A DNA stretch of 64,000 nt. Origin: Saprospiraceae bacterium. Lineage in GTDB: Bacteria > Bacteroidota > Bacteroidia > Chitinophagales > Saprospiraceae. The notes under the pieces are model-generated. The model ran no database searches. It saw nothing but the letters and a program-made list of their open reading frames with translations, and was not told where the DNA came from. Shown piece after piece: positions 8,821 to 17,813 of this stretch (the stretch's first letter is position 1; every line of letters starts with the position of its first letter). The stretch covers positions 62,001 through 126,000 of the forward strand of contig JABDMH010000004.1 in assembly GCA_013001595.1 (NCBI GenBank). The letters are read 5' to 3'. A program made the translations under genes and the position numbers.

Positions 8821-11800
8821 TTAAAACTGAGCTTTCACACCAAACAGCATAAGCCGACTCGTCGGAGTACTGCTGGCATCCAGTTCCGGCAGGTCGTTGG
8901 GGTTACTGTCATCATCCAACTCTGGATCAAAAGTGTCGTATTTGGCAGCAAACCATAAGTTCTGACCAGCCACATAAACTCTGAGCCTGCTAAGCCCTAG
9001 TTTACTGGTCACTGATTCAGGTAGGTTGTATCCCAGTGTCACATTCCTCAGCTTTACAAAACTTCCGTCAAAGTGTCCCATGGTTGTGTTGTTCCGTGGG
9101 CGCTCTTGATTTTGATTTGGACGAGGATACGGTGCATCCTGATTTTCTGGTGTCCAAAAATCAACATTCAAATTATTGTAGCGCGCAAATAGAGAATTGC
9201 GTCCTACGTGGAAATCACTGAATACGGTTTGCCCTTGACGATAGTAAAGAAACGCACTGAGGTCAAATCCTTTGTAAGCAAAATTTGTGGTGAATCCCCC
9301 ATAGTAATCTGGTACATCGGTGCCAACGATTCTACGATCATCTTGCGTAATGAGACCGTCACCATCGAGGTCTTGTAGTTTAATCTCACCAGGTACTTTA
9401 TTCTCCGCAGATGCAGCTAGGTCAGCCTCACTTATCTTATAAGTGCCAATGTTCACATAGTCATACCAAACGTTAATGGGCTGTCCAATAAACCAGCGGT
9501 TACCTACGTCATCGGTAGGATTCCCATCGGAATCCTTGAGTGCAAGTTCTGTGATTTGCTCTTTATAGCCAGCAATATTCCAGTCTATTGACCAGGTAAA
9601 GTCTTTAGTTTCGACTAATGTGGCATTTATCCCAAATTCGAGACCGGAAGTTCTGGTCGAACCAATATTTTGCAAGATATCTGAGTAACCAGAAGTAGGT
9701 GGAAGCTGTCTTTCCAACAGAATATCTTCTGTATTGGTACGATACCAGTCCAAAGATCCAGAGATGCGACCATTGATGATGTCAAAATCCACACCAATAT
9801 CGACCGTCTTAGAAACTTCCCAATTCAAGGCGGTATTAGGAATCTCGTTTAGTCCAAAACCGAAGGCATTTGCTCCACCGAATGAATATACGCGCCTAGT
9901 TAAGCGTCCAGCAGTTTGATAAGGATCAACCGAGGTGTTACCTACTTCACCATAAGATGCTCTAAGCTTTAGATTGTTCAACCAAGCTACATCGCTGAAT
10001 AGATCTTCTCCAACCTGCCATCCCACGGACAAGCCAGGGAAATAGTTCCACTTGTCTCCAGATAATCGAGATGAGCCGTCTGCACGCAGGGTGGCCTGGA
10101 TCATGTATTTTCCTGCAATCTCATAATTTACCCTGCCCATAAAGGAGGCGAGACTCCATTCCTCAAGATCGGAAGACAAGTTACCTTTGACTGCACCCGT
10201 TCCGATATTATAGAACAATTGAGACTCGTAGGGCAGATTGGCAACCTCAGATTTATGCTGTTCCTGGCGAAAGCTTTGAATACTCTGTAGTAAAGTGACG
10301 CCCAGATTACTATTGCCTATTGGTCTGTTGTAATTCACCAGATTCTCTAATGTGTAGCCATAGTCTGTTATGTTTTCAAACTCAGCGTCAGCTGGTCCGC
10401 CACGATTATCATTTGTTTCACTGGCCCTAAATTCACCCCGTTGATAGAAGCGAATATCGGGTCCAAAAGTGGAGGTAAATGTTAGTCCATCGAGAATTTT
10501 TGCCCGAATGTAGACCGGAGAAAAAATCCGTGTCACTTTCCTTTCGTCCAGATAAGCATCTGGCACCAATTCACTCAACGGGTTGGTACGGATTCCATCC
10601 GTAGTTGGAAGGAATTGTGGGGATCCATCTTCTTCAAATGGTTGAGCCAATGGCACATTACCCAGCGCCTCTCCCATTACAGCGCTTGAACCCCAATTCT
10701 GAGTTGAATTTGACAAGGTAAAAGAGATTCCGGAGGAAAAGACCTCACTGATCTTGTGATCTAAATTCATACGGCCCGTGATTCGGCCATAATCCATACC
10801 ATCAATGATGCCATCTTCATTGAAGTATCCGAGAGACACATTGAATTGGGTCTTCTCACTTCCACCCCTAAATCCTAGTTGATGATTGGTCTGCCAGCCA
10901 TCCTTTAAGACCAGGTCTAACCAATCAACATCGCGTCCAGCCGCTCTCGCTTCCAAATGCTCTGGAAAAAAAACGTCTTCATCAGGAGGAACCGCTCCAT
11001 CCCAGCCATTTCTGAAAGCTTCACGGCGCATAGCTGACCATTGTTCTGCATTCATCATGTCTAAATTGCTAATGGCACTAGTCGTTCCGACATAACCATC
11101 ATAACTGACGATGGTCCTACCTTCAGATCCGCGTTTGGTGGTGATGATTACCACCCCATTAGCACCACGCGATCCATAGATTGCCGTGGCCGCTGCATCT
11201 TTCAGCACTTCCATAGACTGTATATCTTGCGGATTTATATCCTGGATGGCATTGGTACCACTGGTCTGTGGGATACCATCAATGACGAATAGCGGATCGT
11301 TTGAGGCAGAAATCGATCTACGACCCCTAATACGGATCGTAGGTGCTTGACCAGGTCGACCACCGGCATTCGTGATATCTACTCCAGCTACCTGACCCTG
11401 CATGGCTTGCACACCAGAAGCAACTGGGATTTTCTCCAAGCGCTCATTGTCGATGGTGGAGATTGCACCAGTTACATCCCTCTTCTTTTGGATACCATAT
11501 CCCACTACTACAACTTCATCCAGAAGCTCAGATGCCTCCTCAAGCTGTATATTAATGACACGTTGATCTCCTACCTCAATTTCAGTTTTGGAATAACCTG
11601 TATAGGAGACCTCTAGAATAGCCCCTTCCTGAACGGTCAGGGAGTAGCTACCATCAAAATCTGAGGTCGTTCCATTGGTAGTTCCTTTCTCAACAATGGT
11701 AGCTCCAACCAATGGTTCTCCACTACTATCTGAAATTACACCTGAAACCGAAATGGCTAATGCCTGGGTTTCAGCTGCGACTGCCCCGCTTAGGAAAGTG

Positions 11801-11862
11801 GGCTCGGCAAAATGAAGCAGGCCTAGTAAAACCAGGACTGCTATTCGTAATCGTTTTTTCAT
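8821..11862 (-). CDS. SusC/RagA-family TonB-dependent transporter
   Basis: 1013 aa from the ATG at 11862; a TTG 11 codons upstream is unlikely because the signal peptide (KKRLRIAVLVLLGLLHFA) begins at the ATG. Order: carboxypeptidase-regulatory-like domain (SGVISDSSGEPLVGATI..., about residues 40-125), TonB box region (DEVVVVGYG), plug domain (about 120-240, with RIRGRRSISASNDPLFVIDG and YGSRGANGVVIITTKRG), then a 22-strand barrel. It imports the nutrient captured by the adjoining SusD using TonB energy. It is the first gene of the pair, with a 380-bp leader region upstream. Confidence 0.95.
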   Translation of the reverse strand: MKKRLRIAVLVLLGLLHFAEPTFLSGAVAAETQALAISVSGVISDSSGEPLVGATIVEKGTTNGTTSDFDGSYSLTVQEGAILEVSYTGYSKTEIEVGDQRVINIQLEEASELLDEVVVVGYGIQKKRDVTGAISTIDNERLEKIPVASGVQAMQGQVAGVDITNAGGRPGQAPTIRIRGRRSISASNDPLFVIDGIPQTSGTNAIQDINPQDIQSMEVLKDAAATAIYGSRGANGVVIITTKRGSEGRTIVSYDGYVGTTSAISNLDMMNAEQWSAMRREAFRNGWDGAVPPDEDVFFPEHLEARAAGRDVDWLDLVLKDGWQTNHQLGFRGGSEKTQFNVSLGYFNEDGIIDGMDYGRITGRMNLDHKISEVFSSGISFTLSNSTQNWGSSAVMGEALGNVPLAQPFEEDGSPQFLPTTDGIRTNPLSELVPDAYLDERKVTRIFSPVYIRAKILDGLTFTSTFGPDIRFYQRGEFRASETNDNRGGPADAEFENITDYGYTLENLVNYNRPIGNSNLGVTLLQSIQSFRQEQHKSEVANLPYESQLFYNIGTGAVKGNLSSDLEEWSLASFMGRVNYEIAGKYMIQATLRADGSSRLSGDKWNYFPGLSVGWQVGEDLFSDVAWLNNLKLRASYGEVGNTSVDPYQTAGRLTRRVYSFGGANAFGFGLNEIPNTALNWEVSKTVDIGVDFDIINGRISGSLDWYRTNTEDILLERQLPPTSGYSDILQNIGSTRTSGLEFGINATLVETKDFTWSIDWNIAGYKEQITELALKDSDGNPTDDVGNRWFIGQPINVWYDYVNIGTYKISEADLAASAENKVPGEIKLQDLDGDGLITQDDRRIVGTDVPDYYGGFTTNFAYKGFDLSAFLYYRQGQTVFSDFHVGRNSLFARYNNLNVDFWTPENQDAPYPRPNQNQERPRNNTTMGHFDGSFVKLRNVTLGYNLPESVTSKLGLSRLRVYVAGQNLWFAAKYDTFDPELDDDSNPNDLPELDASSTPTSRLMLFGVKAQF

Positions 11863-12246
11863 ACTAACACAGTTTTTAATAGGTCTAAATTTCAAAAAAT
11901 GGCAAAAAAATCTAAAAACAGGGATATAACTCCCGGCTCTAATATGTTTACTAAAGATTTGAGTGTTGACCTCCTAATAGCCACCTTCAGAGCTATTCGG
12001 AAGAGATAGGGTTAACAATTGGCAGTAGTTTTCCTTATGCAAATAAAGAATAATATTCAGCTAAATAACCAAAAGTCCAGCATAAAGTGCGAAAAAATTA
12101 ACTACATAGAATTATATGTGATCTAGTAGGATAAACGAAATCTAAATTCGAATTGCTGTTTTGCAATGCGATAAAAATCTATTGAATGCTTGTTTCAGCT
12201 GAGTTCTTAGGCGCAAGTAGTTTGTCAGACAAAGCTCTATTTAAGC
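11863..12246. other. Upstream region of susC
   Basis: 384 bp, AT-rich, between the susC start and the 3' end of the TRAP-binding-protein gene. It must hold the susC promoter and a long leader. No clear TAnnTTTG box with a matching TTTG upstream could be assigned, and no anti-sigma or regulator gene is present. No ORF is supported. Confidence 0.5.
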
Positions 12247-13359
12247 TTAGGAAATCACATTGTAGAACTTTCGCTCGGTAAGTTCACTCCAAGGCTTATT
12301 GGTTTCTTTGAAGGCCTTGAAGGATGCGTAGACCTTCGCGCTTTTAGGATCTTCGGCGATCATTTCGCTTATGATCTCTTGCGTTTTCTCTTCAAGGAAT
12401 GCAAGGACTTCATCTGGGAAAGACCGAATGTCTACTTGTTCTTCTTTCATGATCTTGAGGAACTCTGCATTCTTTACTTCCATTTCAGCAGGGATATACT
12501 GATTGAGGCGAGCGGCTGCAGTCTCAAGGATGATGCGGAGATCCTGGGGTAAACTGTTGAGGCTTTGCTGATTGACCATAAGTTCCAAAGCGGTACCTGC
12601 CTCATGCCAGCCTGGACTATAATAGTACTTAGCTATTTTGTGGAAACCCATTTTATAGTCGTGGAATGGACCCAACCATTCAGTAGCATCAATTACTCCC
12701 CGCTCCAAATTGGTATAGATCTCACTACCGGCAGATAAGATGGCCGAGCCACCTGCTCTTTCAAACACCCTTCCGCCGAGACCAGGTATGCGCATTTTCA
12801 GTCCTTTCAAATCATCTACGGTGTTGATTTCTCGATTGAACCAACCGCCCATCTGCGCCCTGGTGTTTCCAGCAAGAAAAGGAACCAAATGAAAAGGTTT
12901 GTAGAGCTCTTGCCATAACTCGATACCCCCACCATTTAGGATCCATGATGTTACTTGCTGGTCATTCATTCCAAATGGCACGGATGCAAAAAACTGGGCG
13001 GCTGGAATCTTACCTGCCCAGTAGTAGGCAGCGCCATGTCCCAATTGCGCAGTGCCACTACTTACTGCATCAAAGGTTTCAAGCGGGGGTATGAGTTCTC
13101 CGCCACCATAAACCCTGATTTGCAGACGACCACCTGACATTTGCTCCACCCATTCCGCAAATAAGTTGCAGCCCTCTCCAATAATGGGAAAATTAGGAGG
13201 CCAGGTAGTGACCATATTCCATTTAAACTTCTTATTAGGATCAAAGGCCTCCACTTCTTTTTTTTCATCTACACTAATACATCCGCTAGTCAAAGAAGCT
13301 CCGGCTGCCAGACCGATAGAAGATGTTAAGAGAAACTGTTTTCGGTTCATCTTTTTCAT
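12247..13359 (-). CDS. TRAP transporter solute-binding lipoprotein (DctP/TakP-like)
   Basis: 370-aa substrate-binding protein of the DctP family. The N-terminus (NRKQFLLTSSIGLAAGASLTSGC) ends in a lipobox, so it is membrane-anchored; it resembles a Tat signal but has RK, not RR. Family features are the WPPNFP start, GAAYYWAGKIPA, the ligand carboxylate-binding Arg in LKGLKMRIPGLGG, and TEWLGPFHDYKMGF. These match the TakP branch that binds 2-oxo acids. The membrane subunits DctQ and DctM are not in the window. It lies 9 bp downstream of tyrS and is probably cotranscribed with it. Confidence 0.88.
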   Translation of the reverse strand: MKKMNRKQFLLTSSIGLAAGASLTSGCISVDEKKEVEAFDPNKKFKWNMVTTWPPNFPIIGEGCNLFAEWVEQMSGGRLQIRVYGGGELIPPLETFDAVSSGTAQLGHGAAYYWAGKIPAAQFFASVPFGMNDQQVTSWILNGGGIELWQELYKPFHLVPFLAGNTRAQMGGWFNREINTVDDLKGLKMRIPGLGGRVFERAGGSAILSAGSEIYTNLERGVIDATEWLGPFHDYKMGFHKIAKYYYSPGWHEAGTALELMVNQQSLNSLPQDLRIILETAAARLNQYIPAEMEVKNAEFLKIMKEEQVDIRSFPDEVLAFLEEKTQEIISEMIAEDPKSAKVYASFKAFKETNKPWSELTERKFYNVIS

Positions 13360-13368
13360 GGTTGTGTA

Positions 13369-14646
13369 TTAGTAAGCGGTGACCAAAAACTTGTTCTTCT
13401 TACCATTTTCTATCATGAGAAATTCACCATGCAATAACCAGGAATTGTCTACGGATTGATTTAGATCGGTGACTTTCTTCTTGTTGATTCTCAGGGCATT
13501 CCCCTTGATTGCTCTTCGGGCATCTCCCTTTGAGGATACAATCGGTGTTAGGTCGGCAATCAGCTCGATTACTCCAACTCCATCTGCCAATGCTTCCTTT
13601 GACAGTTTATGCGTCGGTATCTCTTCAGCTATGGCATTCCATTCTTGTGGACCGATGTTTTTTAGGAAATTTTCATCTGCCTTCTTATTGAACAGTAATT
13701 CTGATACGGTCATGACCGCTTGGTATTGGTCTTTGCCATGAATCCGAATGGTCATCTCCTCGGCAAGAATTTTCTTCAATCCTTGCATGTCATTTCCATA
13801 GGTTTTTTCAAGTTGCTCGATTTCATCTTTATTCCTGAAAGAAAAATACCTCAAGAATTTACCCAAGTCATCATCTGCCGTATTAATCCAAAACTGATAG
13901 AATTTGTAAGGACTAGTTAGTCCTGGATCTAGCCAAATGTTCCCTTCACTCGACTTGCCGAATTTTGATCCATCTGATTTAGTCAGCAGAGGTGTGGTGA
14001 TGGCGTGGGCCTTCTTTCCCAGATTTCGACGGATAAACTCCGTACCAGAGGTGATGTTGCCCCATTGATCGGATCCTCCCATCTGCAGGATGCAATTGTG
14101 ACTCTGATACAGACATTGAAAATCATAGGCTTGTAAAAGTTGGTAACTGAACTCTGTAAATGATAAACCCTTTTCGAGACGATTCTTTACCGAATCCTTG
14201 GCTAGCATATAACTGATGCTAATGCTTTTACCCACATCACGCAAAAAATTGAGCACATTCATATCCGCGTAGAAGTCCAAATTATTCACTGCCATTGCAC
14301 CAGTGCCATCGTCATTGAAGTCAAGATACTTGTGAAACTGCTTCATTTGATGTGCCAGATTCTCATCTAATTGTTCATGAGACAAGAGGGTCCGTTCTGT
14401 ATCTTTTCCTGACGGATCACCCACTCGACCTGTAGCCCCTCCCATTAGTACAATGGGTTTATGCCCTGCACGTTGGAAAAAGTGTAAGATCATGATCTGT
14501 ATATAGTTGCCGATGGTGAGCGAAGGCGCGGTTGGATCAAAACCTATGTATCCGCACACTTTCTGCATTTGTAGCAGTTCTTCAATTTCCTCGGTATGAT
14601 TATGTAACATCCCTCGCCAGCGCAATTCTTCGATAAAGTCAATCAA
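13369..14646 (-). CDS. tyrS: Tyrosyl-tRNA synthetase with altered HIGH motif
   Basis: Class I synthetase that charges tRNA-Tyr. No in-frame ATG precedes the conserved start; TTG at 14646 (IDFIEELRWRGML...) gives 425 aa and fits the family, while TTG at 14676 would add ten residues. Recognisable blocks: FDPTAPSL, GGATGRVGDPSGK, SYMLAKDSV, LQMGGSDQWGN and the KMSKS equivalent KFGKS, then a C-terminal S4 RNA-binding domain (RRAIKGNALRINKKKVTD). The HIGH motif reads TIGN, so both histidines are replaced. It is unusual but every other element is intact, so an active enzyme remains likely. Confidence 0.93.
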   Translation of the reverse strand: MIDFIEELRWRGMLHNHTEEIEELLQMQKVCGYIGFDPTAPSLTIGNYIQIMILHFFQRAGHKPIVLMGGATGRVGDPSGKDTERTLLSHEQLDENLAHQMKQFHKYLDFNDDGTGAMAVNNLDFYADMNVLNFLRDVGKSISISYMLAKDSVKNRLEKGLSFTEFSYQLLQAYDFQCLYQSHNCILQMGGSDQWGNITSGTEFIRRNLGKKAHAITTPLLTKSDGSKFGKSSEGNIWLDPGLTSPYKFYQFWINTADDDLGKFLRYFSFRNKDEIEQLEKTYGNDMQGLKKILAEEMTIRIHGKDQYQAVMTVSELLFNKKADENFLKNIGPQEWNAIAEEIPTHKLSKEALADGVGVIELIADLTPIVSSKGDARRAIKGNALRINKKKVTDLNQSVDNSWLLHGEFLMIENGKKNKFLVTAY

Positions 14647-14867
14647 GTGTTTCAGGTTTAGCCATAAAAATAGCAAGATTTCTTACCCGTTTACTTCCCG
14701 CTCATCCATTATTTTATTTTTGAATGTGATCATCTCATTAGGCAGAAGCTTGATGATTTGATGGATCCCATATTCATATCCAGTGAAATTGTATCACATT
14801 AATGTCTTGAAAACAGACAACAAGATATGACGCAAAGAAATATTCAAATCAATGGCAACAAAGCTTG

Positions 14868-14896
14868 TTTGTTCGGTCTCTATTTGTTTATATTTG
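14868..14896 (+). promoter_or_regulatory. Bacteroidota-type promoter for a candidate ncRNA
   Basis: TTTG at 14868-14871, a 17-bp spacer, and TATATTTG at 14889-14896, an exact match to TAnnTTTG. Transcription would start near 14903 on the plus strand, where there is no ORF but a series of hairpins and a terminator. Confidence 0.5.
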
Positions 14897-14902
14897 ACAT
14901 CA

Positions 14903-15149
14903 ACACTCAAATCGAAATTCCCACTTGATTTTCGATTCCTTGCTTTGAAAGTTTTTTGAAACCACGTTCTTCAGTTCACACCTTTGTGTGTGCCAGAAGG
15001 AGTATGTAAGATATTTGACTACTGGTTACGTGGTAGTCAACCGTTCTTCATAGGTAATTCAAAATAGGCCTAGGTTGAACGTAGCCTTATTACTCTGTAG
15101 TATCCCAATCTAAAGGGCGTCTTTTCCGTAGAGACGACCCTTTTTTTTT
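14903..15149 (+). ncRNA. Candidate structured non-coding RNA, about 245 nt
   Basis: No protein is encoded here. From a good promoter the predicted transcript would fold into successive hairpins: aatcgaaa/tttcgatt (14910-14917 with 14930-14937, perfect 8 bp), cacac/gtgtg (14977-14981 with 14986-14990), gactac/gtagtc (15017-15022 with 15033-15038), a bulged agg-cta stem near 15066-15087, and a final terminator. Size and position between divergent housekeeping genes would suit a 6S-like or another small regulatory RNA, but I cannot match it to a named family. RNase P, tmRNA and SRP RNA signatures are absent. Confidence 0.4.
15112..15149 (+). terminator. Rho-independent terminator
   Basis: Stem agggcgtct (15114-15122) with agacg-a-ccct (15132-15141, one bulged base) followed by nine T on the plus strand. 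No plus-strand protein gene ends here, so it marks the end of a non-coding transcript. Confidence 0.75.
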
Positions 15150-15449
15150 GTCTCCAATTTCTCAATGCACATCATGTCCTTGAAAGTGAGAGACAAGTAC
15201 GTTTTTGATGGGACCTGTTCATCAAAGATGACAATTGTACTGCTTTGGCGACAGTGATTTCCGCTGGTCACTTTGGAAATGGAAAAACCCAAGGATTGAA
15301 TCTCGCGAGAGCTGAATTCGAATTCGCGATGAAGCATATGAGTTGGCTGAGATGTACCAAATGAGGGTTGATGTGCCCTTCAGCAACTTTGTGCACATGC
15401 CAAACGAGACCATAGAAATGCAAGCACTCGTCGGACGGAGTGTACCCGA
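15150..15449. other. Intergenic, no supported gene
   Basis: 300 bp between the terminator and the Usp gene. Short ORFs occur on both strands (for example 75 codons on the minus strand running into the terminator), but none shows a recognisable family, and they overlap each other. No feature is supported. Confidence 0.4.
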
Positions 15450-16241
15450 TCATTCATGGAGAATCAATAGGGGGACTGGGCTATTAAAAGTTTGCTTCAT
15501 GGTTACACTCTCTCCGAAAATTCGATCGAAAAACCCCCTTTTACTTCGAATCATGCACAACATTTGAGTTGGTTGCTTTTGCAAATGAGATTCAAGGTGT
15601 TTTGCGATTTTGCCTTCTCCAAATGCATAAGTGATTATGGGATCGAGATCCTGAATGGGTTTGAGAATGTTTTCTATTTGAGAATCTTTTTCGTCTGTCA
15701 CATGTACTACACTGATTCTACTCTTGTACTCCTCTGTTAGATCTCGCAAGGGTTTGACAGTAGTGGCAGAGAAAGGGTTGTTGCTGACGGCAAAGGTGAT
15801 TTTCGTAAGGGACTCGAAGATACACCCTGCAGGAATTACCATGACCGGTGCTGATGTTCTGGAAATTACGCCACCGGCCACACTGCCCATGAACACTTCC
15901 CTCAGACCCGTAGCTCCTTTGGTACCCATTAGAAGATAATCGTACTTGCCGGTATTCCCCAGTGAAGTAATGGTTGAAATCGGATCGCTCTTCACGATTT
16001 TTGTTTGGAAAGATACTCCTGTGTGATCGGTCTGCAATTTCTCCACCAAGGCATCCATCTCTCTTTCTGCGTCATCTTTCATGACCTTGTCGATGGAGAT
16101 CATGTGAAAGGCGCGAGTACTGGCTTTGTATGTGTGTAGCAAGGTGAATTCCGCAGCAGTCGTACCGAAAAGCGCTATAGCGTATTGGAATGCGTTCATG
16201 GAAGTTTCGGAAAAATCAATTGGAACAAGTATTTTCTTCAC
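15450..16241 (-). CDS. Two-domain universal stress protein
   Basis: 263-aa cytoplasmic UspA-type protein starting with GTG at 16241 (KKILVPIDFSET is the standard Usp start, and no ATG precedes it). Domain 1 (about 1-140) ends with the nucleotide-binding pattern G-x2-G-x9-G-S in MGTKGATGLREVFMGS, so it should bind ATP. Domain 2 (about 145-263) is shorter and its loop reads IRSKRGFFDRIFGES, a weaker match. It is divergent from a second Usp gene at 16657. Such tandem Usps are common in Bacteroidota; the signal they answer is unknown. Confidence 0.88.
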   Translation of the reverse strand: MKKILVPIDFSETSMNAFQYAIALFGTTAAEFTLLHTYKASTRAFHMISIDKVMKDDAEREMDALVEKLQTDHTGVSFQTKIVKSDPISTITSLGNTGKYDYLLMGTKGATGLREVFMGSVAGGVISRTSAPVMVIPAGCIFESLTKITFAVSNNPFSATTVKPLRDLTEEYKSRISVVHVTDEKDSQIENILKPIQDLDPIITYAFGEGKIAKHLESHLQKQPTQMLCMIRSKRGFFDRIFGESVTMKQTFNSPVPLLILHE

Positions 16242-16656
16242 AGCGTCCGATTTTTAATTGTTTACGAATCAATTATTCTACATATCAAGTAGAAGATGGA
16301 AGGGCTTCACTAATGTTTATGATCACCATCCTTTCCACTTGTTATTACAAACTTGCGATGAAATTCTTTAGAGAAACTTTAGGTGAATGAAAAGTAGGGT
16401 TGTGAAATACAGTGCAGATTGAATTGATTCTTTGTTTGACTCCATCTGAATCTATAATTCCAACGCCCAAATATTGTCCCTACACTTGGCTTGTTCAATA
16501 CAATTTTATAGAAATTATATGGCGAGCTTGCACCCTTAAGTTTCTCTAAAGATTTACCATTTAGTTTTACAGCAGATCATACTCAGAAAGTGAAGATAGA
16601 ATGGGTTGGCAAGAAGCCGTCTCGCAGATATTTACTTACGATAAAGAAATGCGCTT
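16242..16656. other. Divergent promoter region of two Usp genes
   Basis: 415 bp between oppositely oriented Usp genes. It is AT-rich with no supported ORF. A loose TTG...TAcaATTTTA arrangement near 16485-16510 could serve the plus-strand operon, but the match to TAnnTTTG is imperfect. Confidence 0.4.
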
Positions 16657-17799
16657 ATGAAGCTCCTAGAAAGAATTTTGCTAGCTGAAGATTTCACTGA
16701 ATCTTCCAAGAACGTAGTAACAAGTGCGATAGAATTGGCAAAGATTTTCAAGGCACAATTGATTCCTATGCATGTGCTGCCAGAAGAAATCACCGACAAA
16801 AAGGTGACCTCTTTGCTTGAAGATGCTGCATTGAAAAAGCTTAATGAAACGAGGGATAGAATAAATGAGGAAGGGGTTGAATCAGGTGATCCCATCATCG
16901 AGTTTGGATCTCCTTACGATTCCATCGTCAAGGCTTCGATTGCGCTCAATGCCAATTTGGTTATAGTCGGCTCAGGGGAGAACAAGAGTAATAAGAAATT
17001 CAAGCTGGGCACTACCAGCGAGCGGATTATCCAGAAGAGTGAAAAACCGGTATATGTAGTAAAGGAAGATGTGCCTCTAAATGTTCAACATATACTTTGC
17101 CCGGTAGACTTTTCGACCACATCAAAACAAGCACTTACCAATGCCATTACTATGGCCCATAGGTTTAAGGCCGAACTGACCATACTGAGTGTTTGTGAAG
17201 ATGCAGGCTCTGACTGGTTTTATAGCTATAAAGAGAAAAAAGATGTGATGTCTAAAAGATGTGAAGGTTACAAGAAGAAATTCGATCGTTTTTTGCAGGG
17301 ATTCAACCTTGCCGGATTGAGCTGGCACAAGGAATTTCGTTTTGGTATTGCTGCTGATGAAATTCTCAAGACTATTTCCGGAAATATCGTAGATCTACTG
17401 GTTATGGGCACCGTAGGGCGTACCGGCATCAGTCGTGTAATCATCGGTAGTGTCACTGAAAAGGTTGTCAGAGAGGTACCCTGTTCATTCCTGATGATTA
17501 AGGCGGAGGATGTGATCAATTTGCAACTCGAATCTGATGTCAGCGATTTAGAAAGTCATTACAACATCGGTATGCAGTTAATGGACGATGGATTTTTTAG
17601 TGAGGCTATCAATCAGTTCAAATTATGTCTTAACCTCAATAGTATGCACGTACCCGCATACTTCGGTATTGCTAAGGTCTACAAAACCATGGGTAAAGAG
17701 GATATGAGTAAAATTTATCGGGACAGGGGGAAAGATATTCTGGACCGGATCTGGAATAAGAAAATCGAACAAGAAGTACGCAAACTTCGAGGCAGCTAA
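16657..17799 (+). CDS. Usp-Usp-TPR protein heading the V-ATPase operon
   Basis: 380 aa. Two Usp domains (about 1-140 and 143-290) are followed by a helical tail with TPR character (LESHYNIGMQLMDDGFFSEAINQFKLCL and PAYFGIAKVYKTMGKEDM, about 300-370). Domain 2 has the full ATP-binding loop MGTVGRTGISRVIIGS; domain 1 has VGSGENKSNKKFKLGTTS. A fused TPR suggests a protein partner. The gene is only 14 bp from the V-ATPase A subunit gene on the same strand, so the two should share a transcript. A role in tuning the pump to stress or energy state is an inference from position. Confidence 0.85.
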   Translation: MKLLERILLAEDFTESSKNVVTSAIELAKIFKAQLIPMHVLPEEITDKKVTSLLEDAALKKLNETRDRINEEGVESGDPIIEFGSPYDSIVKASIALNANLVIVGSGENKSNKKFKLGTTSERIIQKSEKPVYVVKEDVPLNVQHILCPVDFSTTSKQALTNAITMAHRFKAELTILSVCEDAGSDWFYSYKEKKDVMSKRCEGYKKKFDRFLQGFNLAGLSWHKEFRFGIAADEILKTISGNIVDLLVMGTVGRTGISRVIIGSVTEKVVREVPCSFLMIKAEDVINLQLESDVSDLESHYNIGMQLMDDGFFSEAINQFKLCLNLNSMHVPAYFGIAKVYKTMGKEDMSKIYRDRGKDILDRIWNKKIEQEVRKLRGS

Positions 17800-17813
17800 A
17801 AGACTTCAAAATA

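Noticed and set aside
15110-15337. 75-codon minus-strand ORF downstream of the Usp gene
   Set aside because: It runs into the terminator hairpin of the opposite strand and has no recognisable family.
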